Positions 51,257-59,468 of a stretch of 64,000 bases of DNA are shown one piece after another. Numbering within the stretch: the stretch's first letter is position 1; every line of letters begins with the position of its first letter. Location: NCBI GenBank assembly GCA_043772905.1, contig JAYVFS010000193.1:19559-83558 (forward strand), in the 5' to 3' direction. The stretch is from JAAFJT01 sp043772905 (GTDB taxonomy: Bacteria > Bacteroidota > Bacteroidia > Chitinophagales > Saprospiraceae). The translations under genes were made by a program, and so were the position numbers. The notes beneath the pieces are model-generated. The model searched no databases and was not told the origin of the DNA. It was given only the letters and a program-made list of their open reading frames with translations.

Positions 51257-52291
51257 ATGTTTTACAAAACCCTATTTATTGTCCTCTTATGCCCATTTAT
51301 GTTATCGGCACAAACTTTTAGAGACCATTTAGTTTGGACGTTTGATGTGCATTTTGATTTTGGAAAACAAGAAGTTCAAGCCACATATTTACCTAAATTG
51401 GATTCACTTACCGTTGCCTTAGTATCGGACACCAATTATATTGTTTTGCTTCAAGCGCATACCGATGCTATTGGTTCTGATGATGCCAATAAGTTGTTGT
51501 CGCAACGCCGTGCTGAAAATGTGAAAAATTATTTAATTTCAAAAAATATTGATAATCAACGTATTACCTATTCCTATTTAGGCGAAAGTCAACCAGTTGC
51601 AGACAATACACGCGACGAAGGACGGCAAAACAACAGGCGTGTATCGGTTCGTTTGATGCGCCGTATTCCGTTGACAACTATTAGTGGTATCATAAAAAAT
51701 GATACAGGTGAGATTTTAAAAGATGCAAAAGTGCGTATTAGAAGCAGATATTTTAACGATTCAACGACGACAAACGCATCGGGTTATTTTGAACTGCCTG
51801 CCCCCAAAAACCAAAATGTCATACTTGATGTCATTGCAAAAGACCATTTTTTTACCAGTCGTCGCTTGGTTGTTCAAGAATTACCCTTGAAAATACTTGA
51901 TTTGCAATTAGTCAGAGTTCTTGTAGGGCGTAAAATGAAGTTGAATGATATTTTCTTTTATGGTAATAAAACAACGTTATTACCTACATCTATGCCCGAA
52001 TTGAAGAATCTGTTGCAGTTTATGACCTTAAATGACGACTATAAAATTGAAATTCAGGGACACGTCAATCACCCAAATGCACTACCCGTTATACCTGAAT
52101 CGTGGGAATTCAAATTGTCCGTTGGTCGTGCCAAAACGATTTATGATTATCTGATAGACAACGGCATTTCGGCAGAACGTATGATGTTTGTGGGATATGG
52201 AAATTGGTTTATGGTTTTTCCAAATGCCAAAACGGAAGAAGACCAAGCGGCTAATAGGCGGGTTGAGGTTAAGGTGACGGGGAAAAATTGA
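51257..52291 (+). CDS. Protein with two OmpA-like domains
   Basis: 344 residues. Signal peptide (1-19, MLSAQ), a first OmpA-like domain (~25-132; DFGKQEVQATYLPKLDSLT, LLQAHTDAIGSDDANKLLSQ, RRAENVKNYL, GRQNNRRVSVRLM), a carboxypeptidase-regulatory-like beta domain (~140-215; SGIIKNDTGEILKDAKVRI), and a second OmpA-like domain (~225-344) in which the HTD motif is replaced by GHVNHPNALP. Only the first domain keeps the Asp used to bind peptidoglycan, so the second may have another role. No barrel domain. The 11-mer copy at 52292 begins one base after the stop codon. Confidence 0.85.
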   Translation: MFYKTLFIVLLCPFMLSAQTFRDHLVWTFDVHFDFGKQEVQATYLPKLDSLTVALVSDTNYIVLLQAHTDAIGSDDANKLLSQRRAENVKNYLISKNIDNQRITYSYLGESQPVADNTRDEGRQNNRRVSVRLMRRIPLTTISGIIKNDTGEILKDAKVRIRSRYFNDSTTTNASGYFELPAPKNQNVILDVIAKDHFFTSRRLVVQELPLKILDLQLVRVLVGRKMKLNDIFFYGNKTTLLPTSMPELKNLLQFMTLNDDYKIEIQGHVNHPNALPVIPESWEFKLSVGRAKTIYDYLIDNGISAERMMFVGYGNWFMVFPNAKTEEDQAANRRVEVKVTGKN

Positions 52292-52309
52292 CCCCCTCAG
52301 TATATCCGC

Positions 52310-52834
52310 TTACCAAACCTTTTCCGCCTTCCCTTCATCTATCCATTTGCTCCAAGACTTATTAAAAGTATGCACTTTTTTAGCCGGATTCCCTTGATTA
52401 TCAACGATTGGGTTGCCTTCATTGACCCATTCAAAAATGCTGCCGTAGAGGTTATAGACCTTTGTATAACCCATTTTTTGCAGCTTTTCACCAATCTTTT
52501 CACTCCTGTAACCGATTGAGCAATAGACGACGATGGGCTTGTCTTTTGGGACATCAGTGAGTGTCTTTTTTTCAAAATTATTATAACCAACAAAAACGGC
52601 ATTGGGCAAGTGGCTGACATCGTATTCTTCTCGTTCACGTGCATCAAGCAACATCGCTTCGGGCATTTTTTTGACATCTGTTGGACTGACTGTTTTGACA
52701 GAAAACGAAAGCCAATTGGCTATGGTTTTGTCAAATTTTGGGTTTTGGGCGTGCGCTCGGTTTGCTGGTTGCTGCGCATTACAAGCGGATACGAAGAAGG
52801 ATAATATTAGAAATTGGAAAATTATTTTTTTCAT
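52310..52834 (-). CDS. Rhodanese-domain lipoprotein
   Basis: 174 residues. Lipobox SFFVSAC with Cys18. Rhodanese domain (~50-150): AMLLDAREREEYDVSHLPNA (~63-82), KPIVVYCSIGYRSEKIGEKL with the active-site Cys (~103-122), and NLYGSIFEWVNEGNPIV. The active loop CSIGYRS is compatible with sulfur transfer. Envelope-located, attached by lipid. Convergent with the OmpA gene, with an 11-mer copy between the stops. Role unknown. Confidence 0.87.
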   Translation of the reverse strand: MKKIIFQFLILSFFVSACNAQQPANRAHAQNPKFDKTIANWLSFSVKTVSPTDVKKMPEAMLLDAREREEYDVSHLPNAVFVGYNNFEKKTLTDVPKDKPIVVYCSIGYRSEKIGEKLQKMGYTKVYNLYGSIFEWVNEGNPIVDNQGNPAKKVHTFNKSWSKWIDEGKAEKVW

Positions 52835-52884
52835 GATTGTTGTTGTTAACCGATTGGAAATCGGTGTTACGTTATGAATCGGTG

Positions 52885-53997
52885 TTACATTCTGATTGCA
52901 CCTTGACCGACTGTATCAAATATAACTCTTTGATTTTCACAATATTGTTTCAACTCATTGTCAATCAATTCTTTAACTTGTTTTTCAAAAGCATCGGGAT
53001 AGAGCAAATGTAGGTTTGGACCCGCATCTAAACTGAAATAGGCAGGTACTTTTGTTGTCTCACGCCACCCCCTCAGTATCTCTATCATTTTTAAAGTATT
53101 CGGCTTCAAAAGCGTAAACCAAGGCGAAGTTGTCATCATCAAGGCGTGTAAAGTCATCGCTTCGTCTTCGGCTATTTGTCCAAAAGTTTCGACATCACCC
53201 ACTTTCAAAGCGGCAATCAAACGACTCATGCGCTCATTTGCTTGTTGATAACGGGCAGAAGCATAAGGATTGTCATTCATCAAACCATGTCCCATGCGGC
53301 TTGAAACGGACTTTTCACCTGTCGCTGCGATGAGTATGTCGTCCTGATATGATTTAAAAACAGAGTGTATTTCTTCTTCAAAACCAACAGCATACGCATC
53401 AGATGAGCCTTTTACATCTTTACATTCTCCCCAAACTGCCATTGTCGGATAAACGGAACGACAAGCACTGCCCGAAGCCAAACGTGCCAAGTAAGACGCT
53501 TTTTGCAAAAAATCTGCCCCCTCCCGACTGTCTCGGGATGTACTATCAGTATTGTAGCCCAAATAATCATTTTCCAAAGAACACAGACACAATGCCAAAG
53601 CACTCATACTCGAAGCCGAAGACGCAATGCCTGCCGAATGTGGAAATGAATTAGACGATGTGATTTTCAAATCCAATTCGGTCAAAAAAGGAAAAATCGG
53701 CAATTGTGTTTCCAAAAAAGCAACAATTTTTTGTCGAAATTTCTCAATTTTGTCCCGTTCTTCAAACTCAAATGCGAGCGAAATTTTATGGTCAAATTGT
53801 TCTTTTACTTGATATTCAAGCGTCATTTCAGTAAACGCATTGTTCAAAGTAAAACTAATGCTCGGATTGCGTGGCAATTGAATACCATGTTTGCCCCAAT
53901 ACTTGATAATGGCAATATTCGATGGGCTGCGCCAAGTGATTTGACCTTTTTGGTCGTTGTTTTTTTGAAGGACTAAGGAAGGATTTGTAAAAGTCAT
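52885..53997 (-). CDS. mvaD: Diphosphomevalonate decarboxylase
   Basis: ATP-dependent decarboxylation of mevalonate 5-diphosphate to isopentenyl diphosphate, last step of the mevalonate route; GHMP kinase fold. 370 residues. SNIAIIKYWGKHGIQLPRNP (~26-45), the ATP loop SFPHSAGIASSASSMSALA (~115-133), ASGSACRSVY (~172-181) with the catalytic Arg, and MTTSPWF (~289-295). A peptide GYNTDSTSRDSREGAD (~148-163) is extra relative to homologues I recall and is encoded by a split 11-mer element (53517-53552). Another 11-mer copy (53068) is read EILRGWRETT. The presence of mvaD shows that this lineage uses the mevalonate rather than the MEP pathway. Confidence 0.9.
   Translation of the reverse strand: MTFTNPSLVLQKNNDQKGQITWRSPSNIAIIKYWGKHGIQLPRNPSISFTLNNAFTEMTLEYQVKEQFDHKISLAFEFEERDKIEKFRQKIVAFLETQLPIFPFLTELDLKITSSNSFPHSAGIASSASSMSALALCLCSLENDYLGYNTDSTSRDSREGADFLQKASYLARLASGSACRSVYPTMAVWGECKDVKGSSDAYAVGFEEEIHSVFKSYQDDILIAATGEKSVSSRMGHGLMNDNPYASARYQQANERMSRLIAALKVGDVETFGQIAEDEAMTLHALMMTTSPWFTLLKPNTLKMIEILRGWRETTKVPAYFSLDAGPNLHLLYPDAFEKQVKELIDNELKQYCENQRVIFDTVGQGAIRM
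53517..53552 (-). repeat. Split 11-mer element with 24-bp hairpin insert, copy B
   Basis: On the - strand: ATACTG (53552-53547), a 24-base insert (53546-53523), AGGGGG (53522-53517). The insert reads ATAGTA, CATCCCGA, GACAG, TCGGG. It has the same length, position and CATCCCGA...TCGGG hairpin as copy A at 47674, but different other bases. In frame within mvaD. Confidence 0.85.
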
Positions 53998-54068
53998 CTT
54001 TGAATTTTGATTATCAATGAAACCCCAAAATTACAGCTTAGGTTTTGATTTTTAGTAAACAAAAAAAA

Positions 54069-54094
54069 CTCCGACACTTTTGAAGCGCCGGAGT
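54069..54094 (-). terminator. Short hairpin upstream of mvaD
   Basis: ACTCCG / CGGAGT with a preceding run of eight A on the + strand, so a T-run follows on the - strand. It would stop leftward transcription just before mvaD. Its purpose there is unclear. Confidence 0.4.
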
Positions 54095-54359
54095 CCAATG
54101 AAAAACATAAAAATACCCCTATTTGTCGTTTTCTCTTTTTTCTTCAATTTCTTATGAGGTGTAAAGTTGTTGAAGTCTATGTTTACTTACTCCTATCTTT
54201 GAATATGTAATTTTTCGTTTTGCTTGTAATAGCTTAAAAATTATGCCATTTTTTTAGCATCATTCTTATATTTTGTATTTTTCCAAATATGATGCCATAA
54301 TTCAAAATGCCTTAAATTCATACCGTTTTCTTATTCATAAAATCAAAAAACGTATAAAA

Positions 54360-54815
54360 ATGCTTCATTTTCGTTCTTTTCAAAAAAATGATTACGCCGA
54401 ACTCGAAGAAATGATATTAGAATTATATGCAGATGATAAAGCCACAACGGTCGGGCAACTCTCCATAGAAAATATCAAAAAAACGGTTGAAAGGCTTGAA
54501 CAGACTTCGGCAGAATTAGACATTCTTATCTTTACAATTCAAAACGACATCGTCGGTTACGCACTCCTCACATGGTTTTGGAGCAATGAATTTGGCGGAC
54601 GTATGCTCATGATTAATGAACTTTTGGTAAAAAAAACGTTTCGCAATCAAGGCATTGCCACCTGTTTTTTTGAAAAACTGTTTAGAGAAAAGCGGTATGG
54701 AGAAGTCGGTTATCTTTTGGAAGTCGGTGTACAAAAGGAAAAAACAGCGCAATTTTATGAGCGTTTAGGGTTTCAATCGTTTAAAACGAAGCATTTGTTC
54801 AAGTTGGGAGATTGA
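54360..54815 (+). CDS. GNAT family acetyltransferase
   Basis: Start at ATG 54360 (MLHFRSFQKNDYAELEEMI); the open frame begins 29 codons earlier in A+T-rich DNA. 151 residues. Acetyl-CoA motif MINELLVKKTFRNQGIATCF (~81-100), then LLEVGVQKEKTAQFYERLGF. Substrate unknown. The 11-mer copy at 54821 lies 5 bases after the stop, followed by the dnaN terminator. Confidence 0.87.
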   Translation: MLHFRSFQKNDYAELEEMILELYADDKATTVGQLSIENIKKTVERLEQTSAELDILIFTIQNDIVGYALLTWFWSNEFGGRMLMINELLVKKTFRNQGIATCFFEKLFREKRYGEVGYLLEVGVQKEKTAQFYERLGFQSFKTKHLFKLGD

Positions 54816-54840
54816 AGATACCCCCTCAGTATTTTCACAA

Positions 54841-54880
54841 AAAAAAAGTCTTCCAAAAGTATTAAACTCTTGGAAGACAG
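54841..54880 (-). terminator. Terminator of dnaN
   Basis: GTCTTCCAA / TTGGAAGAC; on the - strand it is followed by TTTTTTTT. Symmetric enough to serve the convergent GNAT gene also. Confidence 0.8.
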
Positions 54881-54919
54881 AAAATTAGAATATTTTTATG
54901 TTTTACTATTGTAAATCAA

Positions 54920-56038
54920 TTAATTAGACAACATAACAGGCATAACAAGCATCAAAATATCTTCGCCATCAATTGGCTCGACAGGACGCATAATACCCGC
55001 ACGCGTCGGTGTGGACAATTCAATTTGAATATCGTCGCCTTCCATAACGCCCAACATTTCTACGAGGAATTTGGCATTGAAACCAATCGTCATCGTGCCG
55101 CCACCGTCGTAGCTACACGCCAATTGTTCCGTTGCTTCGTTTGAAAAATCAAGGTCTTGCGCTGAAATCGTTAGACTTTTATCGTTGATGTTTAAAACAA
55201 CTTGATTGGTCGTTTTATTTGCATAAATCGCAATACGTTTCAAGGAATTTTGGAAATCTGTGCGCACCACCGTCACCTTGTTCGGATTGTCAATCGGAAT
55301 AACCGCATTGTAATCAGGATAACGTGCGTCAATCAAACGGCAAACCAAATTGACGTTTGGAAAATTGAAAAAAGCATTCGATTTATTGTATGAAATGCGG
55401 ACTTCATCGTTTTGTGGCAAAGCATTTTTCAATAAATTCAAGGCTTTTTTAGGCACAATGAACGAAGTTGCTTCTGCACTTTTGACATCTGTGAATGAAT
55501 AACGCACCAATTTATGGGCATCAGTCGCTACAAAAGTCAATTTATCATTATCCACTTGGAAGTAAACACCTGTCATTGCGGGACGCAACTCGTCGTTTGA
55601 AGTGGCAAACAAAGTCTTGTTGATGCCTTGTGCCAACGTATGGCTTGGAATCGTAATGAACGTATCCGCTTCCGATTGTGGGATGCTTGGAAAATCATCG
55701 CTGTTTTCGCCAGCCAATTTATACTTACCATAAGCCGACGTGATTTCGATGCTGAAATTATCTTCATTGACACTAAAAGTAATCGGTTGTTGCGGCAACG
55801 CTTTGAGCGTATCCATCAAAATTTTGGCAGGAACGGCAATAGAACCGTCGGAATCACTCATCACATCTAACTCCGTTGAGATACTCGTTTCGAGGTCTGT
55901 GGCGGCAATCAGAAGTTTATTATCTTGTATCGTAAACAAAAAATCTTCAAGAATGGGCAAAACGGGGTTTGAACCGATGGCACCACCTGCGATTTGTAAT
56001 TGCTTCAATAGGTCGGAAGACGAAACGCTGAATTTCAT
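54920..56038 (-). CDS. dnaN: DNA polymerase III sliding clamp (beta subunit)
   Basis: Ring-shaped processivity clamp for DNA polymerase III. 372 residues, three repeated clamp domains of about 120 residues. Typical segments: LLKQLQIAGGAIGSNPVLPI (~10-29), TDLETSIS, YPDYNAVIP (~246-254) and a C-terminal MLVMPVMLSN, where homologues end in PMR/PVR-L. No dnaA, recF or gyrB nearby, so this is not evidently an origin region. No 11-mer copy in the gene. A 290-base spacer upstream (56039-56330) holds nothing I recognise. Confidence 0.95.
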   Translation of the reverse strand: MKFSVSSSDLLKQLQIAGGAIGSNPVLPILEDFLFTIQDNKLLIAATDLETSISTELDVMSDSDGSIAVPAKILMDTLKALPQQPITFSVNEDNFSIEITSAYGKYKLAGENSDDFPSIPQSEADTFITIPSHTLAQGINKTLFATSNDELRPAMTGVYFQVDNDKLTFVATDAHKLVRYSFTDVKSAEATSFIVPKKALNLLKNALPQNDEVRISYNKSNAFFNFPNVNLVCRLIDARYPDYNAVIPIDNPNKVTVVRTDFQNSLKRIAIYANKTTNQVVLNINDKSLTISAQDLDFSNEATEQLACSYDGGGTMTIGFNAKFLVEMLGVMEGDDIQIELSTPTRAGIMRPVEPIDGEDILMLVMPVMLSN

Positions 56039-56330
56039 ACGTTGATAGATTAGTCGTTAAAATTAGTCATTAATAATAGTTGCTTTGGGTAGTATTTTTA
56101 CCGTCCAACAATGGATTTTTAAAAAGCGGAACAAATTTAGGTCAAAATCACCATTTTGTTTAAATAATATGCTAACAAAATGTGGATAACTTTTGTGGGT
56201 GTGTTTGGGCAGCGAAAATGGTGTACTTTTGGATAATATTCAGAAATATTTTAGAATCAATATTCCAATTGAAAACCGTTTTGTTTCAAAATCCATCAAA
56301 CAATTGGTTCAAAATTTAAATTAAATAATC

Positions 56331-56642
56331 ATGTATAGTTATAACTTAGCGACAAACGTATATAAAGAATTAGAGGTGACTTATGGGGAAGTGGCACACG
56401 CATTGACTCAATTAGGGTTCAAAGATGAATCAACGCAAGAGCTTTTTTTATTCGTGCGAGAAGCTCGAAAATCAGAAGTACGCTTGCCTTATAGACCCTT
56501 GGACACTGTTTTTGCAAAGATAAATACACTCGGTTTTTCAAATATCTTGTTTATGCAAGGTATTATTAAACATCCTGATCAGCTTGTTAAAATGATTGAA
56601 AAAAATCGGTTGGCTGCTCAATCTAAAAAAACAGTAGCTTGA
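56331..56642 (+). CDS. Small conserved-looking protein, unknown function
   Basis: 103 residues, soluble and helical (YKELEVTYGEVAHALTQLGF, TQELFLFVREARKSEVRLPY, GIIKHPDQLVKMIEKNRLAA). No family recognised. Ends 8 bases before an 11-mer copy (56651) and then a strong hairpin. Confidence 0.6.
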   Translation: MYSYNLATNVYKELEVTYGEVAHALTQLGFKDESTQELFLFVREARKSEVRLPYRPLDTVFAKINTLGFSNILFMQGIIKHPDQLVKMIEKNRLAAQSKKTVA

Positions 56643-56677
56643 TTTTTCAACCCCTCAGTATATTGATTTAAAAGCAA

Positions 56678-56716
56678 GAAAGCCGCTTGATGTTTTACAA
56701 ACATCAAGCGGCTTTC
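56678..56716 (+). terminator. Terminator after the 103-residue gene
   Basis: GAAAGCCGCTTGATGT / ACATCAAGCGGCTTTC with a 7-base loop; 17 bases after the 11-mer copy. Confidence 0.85.
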
Positions 56717-56843
56717 TCGTAAATAACACCTTACTATTGACATATTACTAAACAAAAAGCGGTTTTCAAGGTTTATTACTCGTATTTACGCTTGAAAATT
56801 AGAATCAAATCCATCATTTTTAAAAACACGTCATTTCTTTGCC

Positions 56844-56922
56844 GACACGAATTTCACAAATTACACGAATTTAGGTTTGATATTAAAAAAATCAATTCGT
56901 GTAATTTGTGCAATTCGTGTCG
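56844..56922. repeat. Dispersed palindrome, family 2, copy 2
   Basis: Arms GACACGAATTTCACAAATTA onward and the near-complement ATTCGTGTAATTTGTGCAAT onward, loop ~25 bases. Related to 39623-39730. It lies within an N-terminal extension of the frame of the next gene and argues against the far-upstream start. Confidence 0.85.
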
Positions 56923-56950
56923 CCTAAGTTTTTACAAAAAAAATAAAACA

Positions 56951-58111
56951 ATGTTCAATTTTGAATTTAAAAATCCGACTAAAATCATTTTTGGTAAAGG
57001 ACAAATTGCAAGAATCGCTAAAGAGATACCCCCTCAGTCAAATATACTCCTATTATATGGTGGCGGCAGTATCAAGCAAAATGGCATCTATGAACAGGTC
57101 AAAACAGCGTTAAAAGATTTTAAGGTCATAGAATTTGGTGGCATTCCCGCCAACCCCGAATATGCCGTTTTGATGGACGCTTTGAAGGTCATTAAAACAC
57201 AAAACATCACCTATTTGCTTGCTGTGGGCGGCGGTTCGGTCATTGATGGCACAAAGTTTTTGTCATCTGCGGCTTTGTACGAAGGCGACAATCCGTGGGA
57301 TATTTTGAAGAAAAATATACGGACTGAAAAAGGTATGCCTTTCGGAACGGTGCTCACATTGCCCGCAACGGGTTCTGAAATGAATTCAGGGTCGGTCATC
57401 ACACGCGCGGAAACGCAAGAGAAATTGGCTATGGGTGGATCCGGTTTGTTCCCTCAATTTTCGATTTTAGACCCCGAAGTTGTTAAATCTATTCCACAAC
57501 GGCAGTTGGCAAATGGTATTACTGATGCGTTTACCCACGTTTTGGAGCAATATATGACGTATCCGATTGGCGCAATTTTACAAGACCATTTTTCTGAAAG
57601 CATCATGCAATCTTTGATAGAAGTTGCGCCACGTATTATGAAAGACCCTTCGGACTATACGGCTGCGGCTAATTTCATGTGGAGTTGCACGATGGCACTC
57701 AATGGCTTGATTCAAAAAGGTGTGCCTAACGATTGGGCGGTTCATGCGATGGGACATGAATTGACGGCTATGTACGGTATTGACCACGCCAGAACGTTGA
57801 GTATCATCGCACCGAGCCACTATAAGTACAATTTTGAAGCAAAAAAAGAGAAATTGGCGCAATATGCTGAACGGATTTGGGGCATTACTGAGGGGGGCGT
57901 TGACGAAAAAGCGCAAGCCGCTATTGAGAAAACCGAAGCCTTTTTTCATTCTCTTAATATTCAAACAAAACTGTCTGAGTACACTGCAGACTTCGAGGGT
58001 ACGGCTGAAAAAATCGCCCAACGTTTCACAGAACGAGGTTGGTTGGGTTTAGGCGAACATAAAAATTTAAAACCCGCTGATGTGGAGAAGATTGTCACCA
58101 TGAGTTATTAA
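56951..58111 (+). CDS. Iron-containing alcohol dehydrogenase
   Basis: NAD(P)H-dependent alcohol/aldehyde dehydrogenase of the group III family, similar to butanol dehydrogenase/YqhD. I start at ATG 56951 (MFNFEFKNPTKIIFGKGQI), since the 53 codons upstream run through a palindrome; 386 residues. GGGSVIDGTKF (~93-103) for the cofactor, LPATGSEMNSGSVIT (~138-152), and the iron site in HAMGHELTAMYGIDHARTLS (~264-283). Two 11-mer copies: 57029 (antisense, IPPQSN) and 57885 (GITEGGVDEK). Confidence 0.9.
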   Translation: MFNFEFKNPTKIIFGKGQIARIAKEIPPQSNILLLYGGGSIKQNGIYEQVKTALKDFKVIEFGGIPANPEYAVLMDALKVIKTQNITYLLAVGGGSVIDGTKFLSSAALYEGDNPWDILKKNIRTEKGMPFGTVLTLPATGSEMNSGSVITRAETQEKLAMGGSGLFPQFSILDPEVVKSIPQRQLANGITDAFTHVLEQYMTYPIGAILQDHFSESIMQSLIEVAPRIMKDPSDYTAAANFMWSCTMALNGLIQKGVPNDWAVHAMGHELTAMYGIDHARTLSIIAPSHYKYNFEAKKEKLAQYAERIWGITEGGVDEKAQAAIEKTEAFFHSLNIQTKLSEYTADFEGTAEKIAQRFTERGWLGLGEHKNLKPADVEKIVTMSY

Positions 58112-58178
58112 CCTATTCATACAGCAAAGTTTTTTGAACCAAAAGTGAAAAATATTATCTCAATTGGTTTTAAAAGTG

Positions 58179-58186
58179 TAACTTTG
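58179..58186 (+). promoter_or_regulatory. -7 box of the rpsL promoter
   Basis: TAACTTTG, 86 bases before rpsL; matches TAnnTTTG. Confidence 0.5.
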
Positions 58187-58271
58187 CGGGCGTTTTTCGA
58201 TAGTATTTTATATAACTCATTGAAAAACAATTAGTTTTCTATTTTTTTAACAAAAGTTCAATAATTTCTAC

Positions 58272-58682
58272 ATGCCTACTATTAACCAGCTTGTACGTAA
58301 AGGCAGAGAGGTCATCGTCGAAAAAAGTAAAACACGCGCACTTAAAGCATGTCCACAACGTCGTGGGGTGTGTACACGTGTTTACACGACAACGCCTAAG
58401 AAGCCGAACTCGGCACTCCGCAAGGTTGCAAAAGTTCGTTTAACAACGCAAATGGAAGTAATTTGCTACATCCCAGGTGAGGGTCACAACTTGCAGGAAC
58501 ACTCAATCGTACTTGTACGTGGTGGTCGAGTAAAAGACTTACCGGGTGTTCGTTACACCATTGTTCGTGGCGCACTCGACACTCAAGGCGTTAAAAACCG
58601 TAAGAAGAGCCGCTCTAAATACGGTGCGAAACGTCCTAAGCCAGGCGCAGCTGCTGCTGCACCAGCAAAAGGTAAAAAGTAA
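58272..58682 (+). CDS. rpsL: 30S ribosomal protein S12
   Basis: Decoding-centre protein of the small subunit. 136 residues: the standard core (MPTINQLVRKGR, TPKKPNSALRKVAKVRL with the streptomycin-related Lys, GHNLQEHSIVLVRGGRVKDL with the second Lys, GVKNRKKSRSKYGAKRPK) plus a short Ala/Lys-rich tail. The conserved KPNS and LPGVRY segments are intact. rpsG follows after an unusually long 256-base gap. No 11-mer copy. Confidence 0.97.
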   Translation: MPTINQLVRKGREVIVEKSKTRALKACPQRRGVCTRVYTTTPKKPNSALRKVAKVRLTTQMEVICYIPGEGHNLQEHSIVLVRGGRVKDLPGVRYTIVRGALDTQGVKNRKKSRSKYGAKRPKPGAAAAAPAKGKK

Positions 58683-58779
58683 TAATGTTTATTGATTAAT
58701 GGTTATTGTTTATTGATTAATAGACAATAAGCAATCAACAATAAGCAATATTAAAAGCCTTTACGTCAAACAAAAGCTG

Positions 58780-58838
58780 AACACTTTGGAGAAGTGGCTG
58801 CAAAAAGCTGGGCAGCCTGCGAGGGTTTAAGGAAAGTC
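58780..58838 (+). ncRNA. Fragment resembling the 5' end of RNase P RNA
   Basis: GAAGTGGCTGC, a short A-rich loop, GCTGGGCAGCC and then AAGGAAAGTCC resemble the P1-P2 region and the CR-I element (GAGGAAAGTCC) of bacterial RNase P RNA. The similarity ends exactly where the 11-mer copy (58839-58850, as CCCCCTCAGTAT) begins; nothing of the remaining ~300 bases of rnpB follows. It is therefore either a truncated fragment or a chance likeness. It lies between rpsL and rpsG. Confidence 0.4.
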
Positions 58839-58938
58839 CCCCCTCAGTATCCATCGGTTCCAAAATTTCCTAACTTATTGGTCATTATTGTTTTACAAAT
58901 AGCTAAAAACAGATGACTGATTAATTTTTTTAAAAGAA

Positions 58939-59406
58939 ATGAGAAAAAGGAAGCCGAAGATTCGGGTGATAGCACCCGACCCACGCTACAACGATCCCAC
59001 TGTGACGCAATTCGTCAACAACATGATGTGGGAAGGCAAGAAAACGGTCTCTTTCACTATTTTCTATGATGCACTCGACATCATCAAAGAAAAAACAGGT
59101 GAAAGTGAGTACAACATTTTCAAAAAAGCATTACAAAATGCGATGCCACAAGTGGAAGTGCGTAGCCGCCGTATTGGTGGTGCAACGTTCCAAATTCCAA
59201 CAGAAATTCGTCCAAAGCGTAAAGTTTCGATTGGTATGAAGTGGCTCATCCGTTTCGCCCGTAACCGTAGTGGTAAAGGCATGGCGGACAAACTCGCTAA
59301 CGAGTTATTGGCAGCCAGCAAAAATGAAGGTGCATCTATCAAACGGAAAGAAGAAGTTCACCGTATGGCAGAAGCAAACCGCGCATTTGCTCACTTCCGC
59401 GCTTAA
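58939..59406 (+). CDS. rpsG: 30S ribosomal protein S7
   Basis: Nucleates assembly of the 30S head and contacts the E-site. 155 residues with MRKRKPKIRVIAPDPRYNDP, VTQFVNNMMWEGKKTVS and GGATFQIPTEIRPKRK intact. In most bacteria rpsL-rpsG is followed by fusA; here a terminator and an opposite-strand regulator follow instead, so the str operon ends at rpsG in this genome segment. No 11-mer copy. Confidence 0.97.
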   Translation: MRKRKPKIRVIAPDPRYNDPTVTQFVNNMMWEGKKTVSFTIFYDALDIIKEKTGESEYNIFKKALQNAMPQVEVRSRRIGGATFQIPTEIRPKRKVSIGMKWLIRFARNRSGKGMADKLANELLAASKNEGASIKRKEEVHRMAEANRAFAHFRA

Positions 59407-59424
59407 TCGAAAGATTATTTTTAT

Positions 59425-59463
59425 AAAAAAAATCCTTCGCAGGTTTACCTGTGAGGGATTTTT
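59425..59463 (+). terminator. Terminator after rpsG
   Basis: AAAAAATCCTTCGCAGG / CCTGTGAGGGATTTTT; a strong stem with T-run. Confidence 0.85.
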
Positions 59464-59468
59464 AGTTT

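Noticed and set aside
54920..56331. dnaN as a marker of the replication origin
   Set aside because: No dnaA, recF, gyrB or DnaA-box cluster is seen around it.
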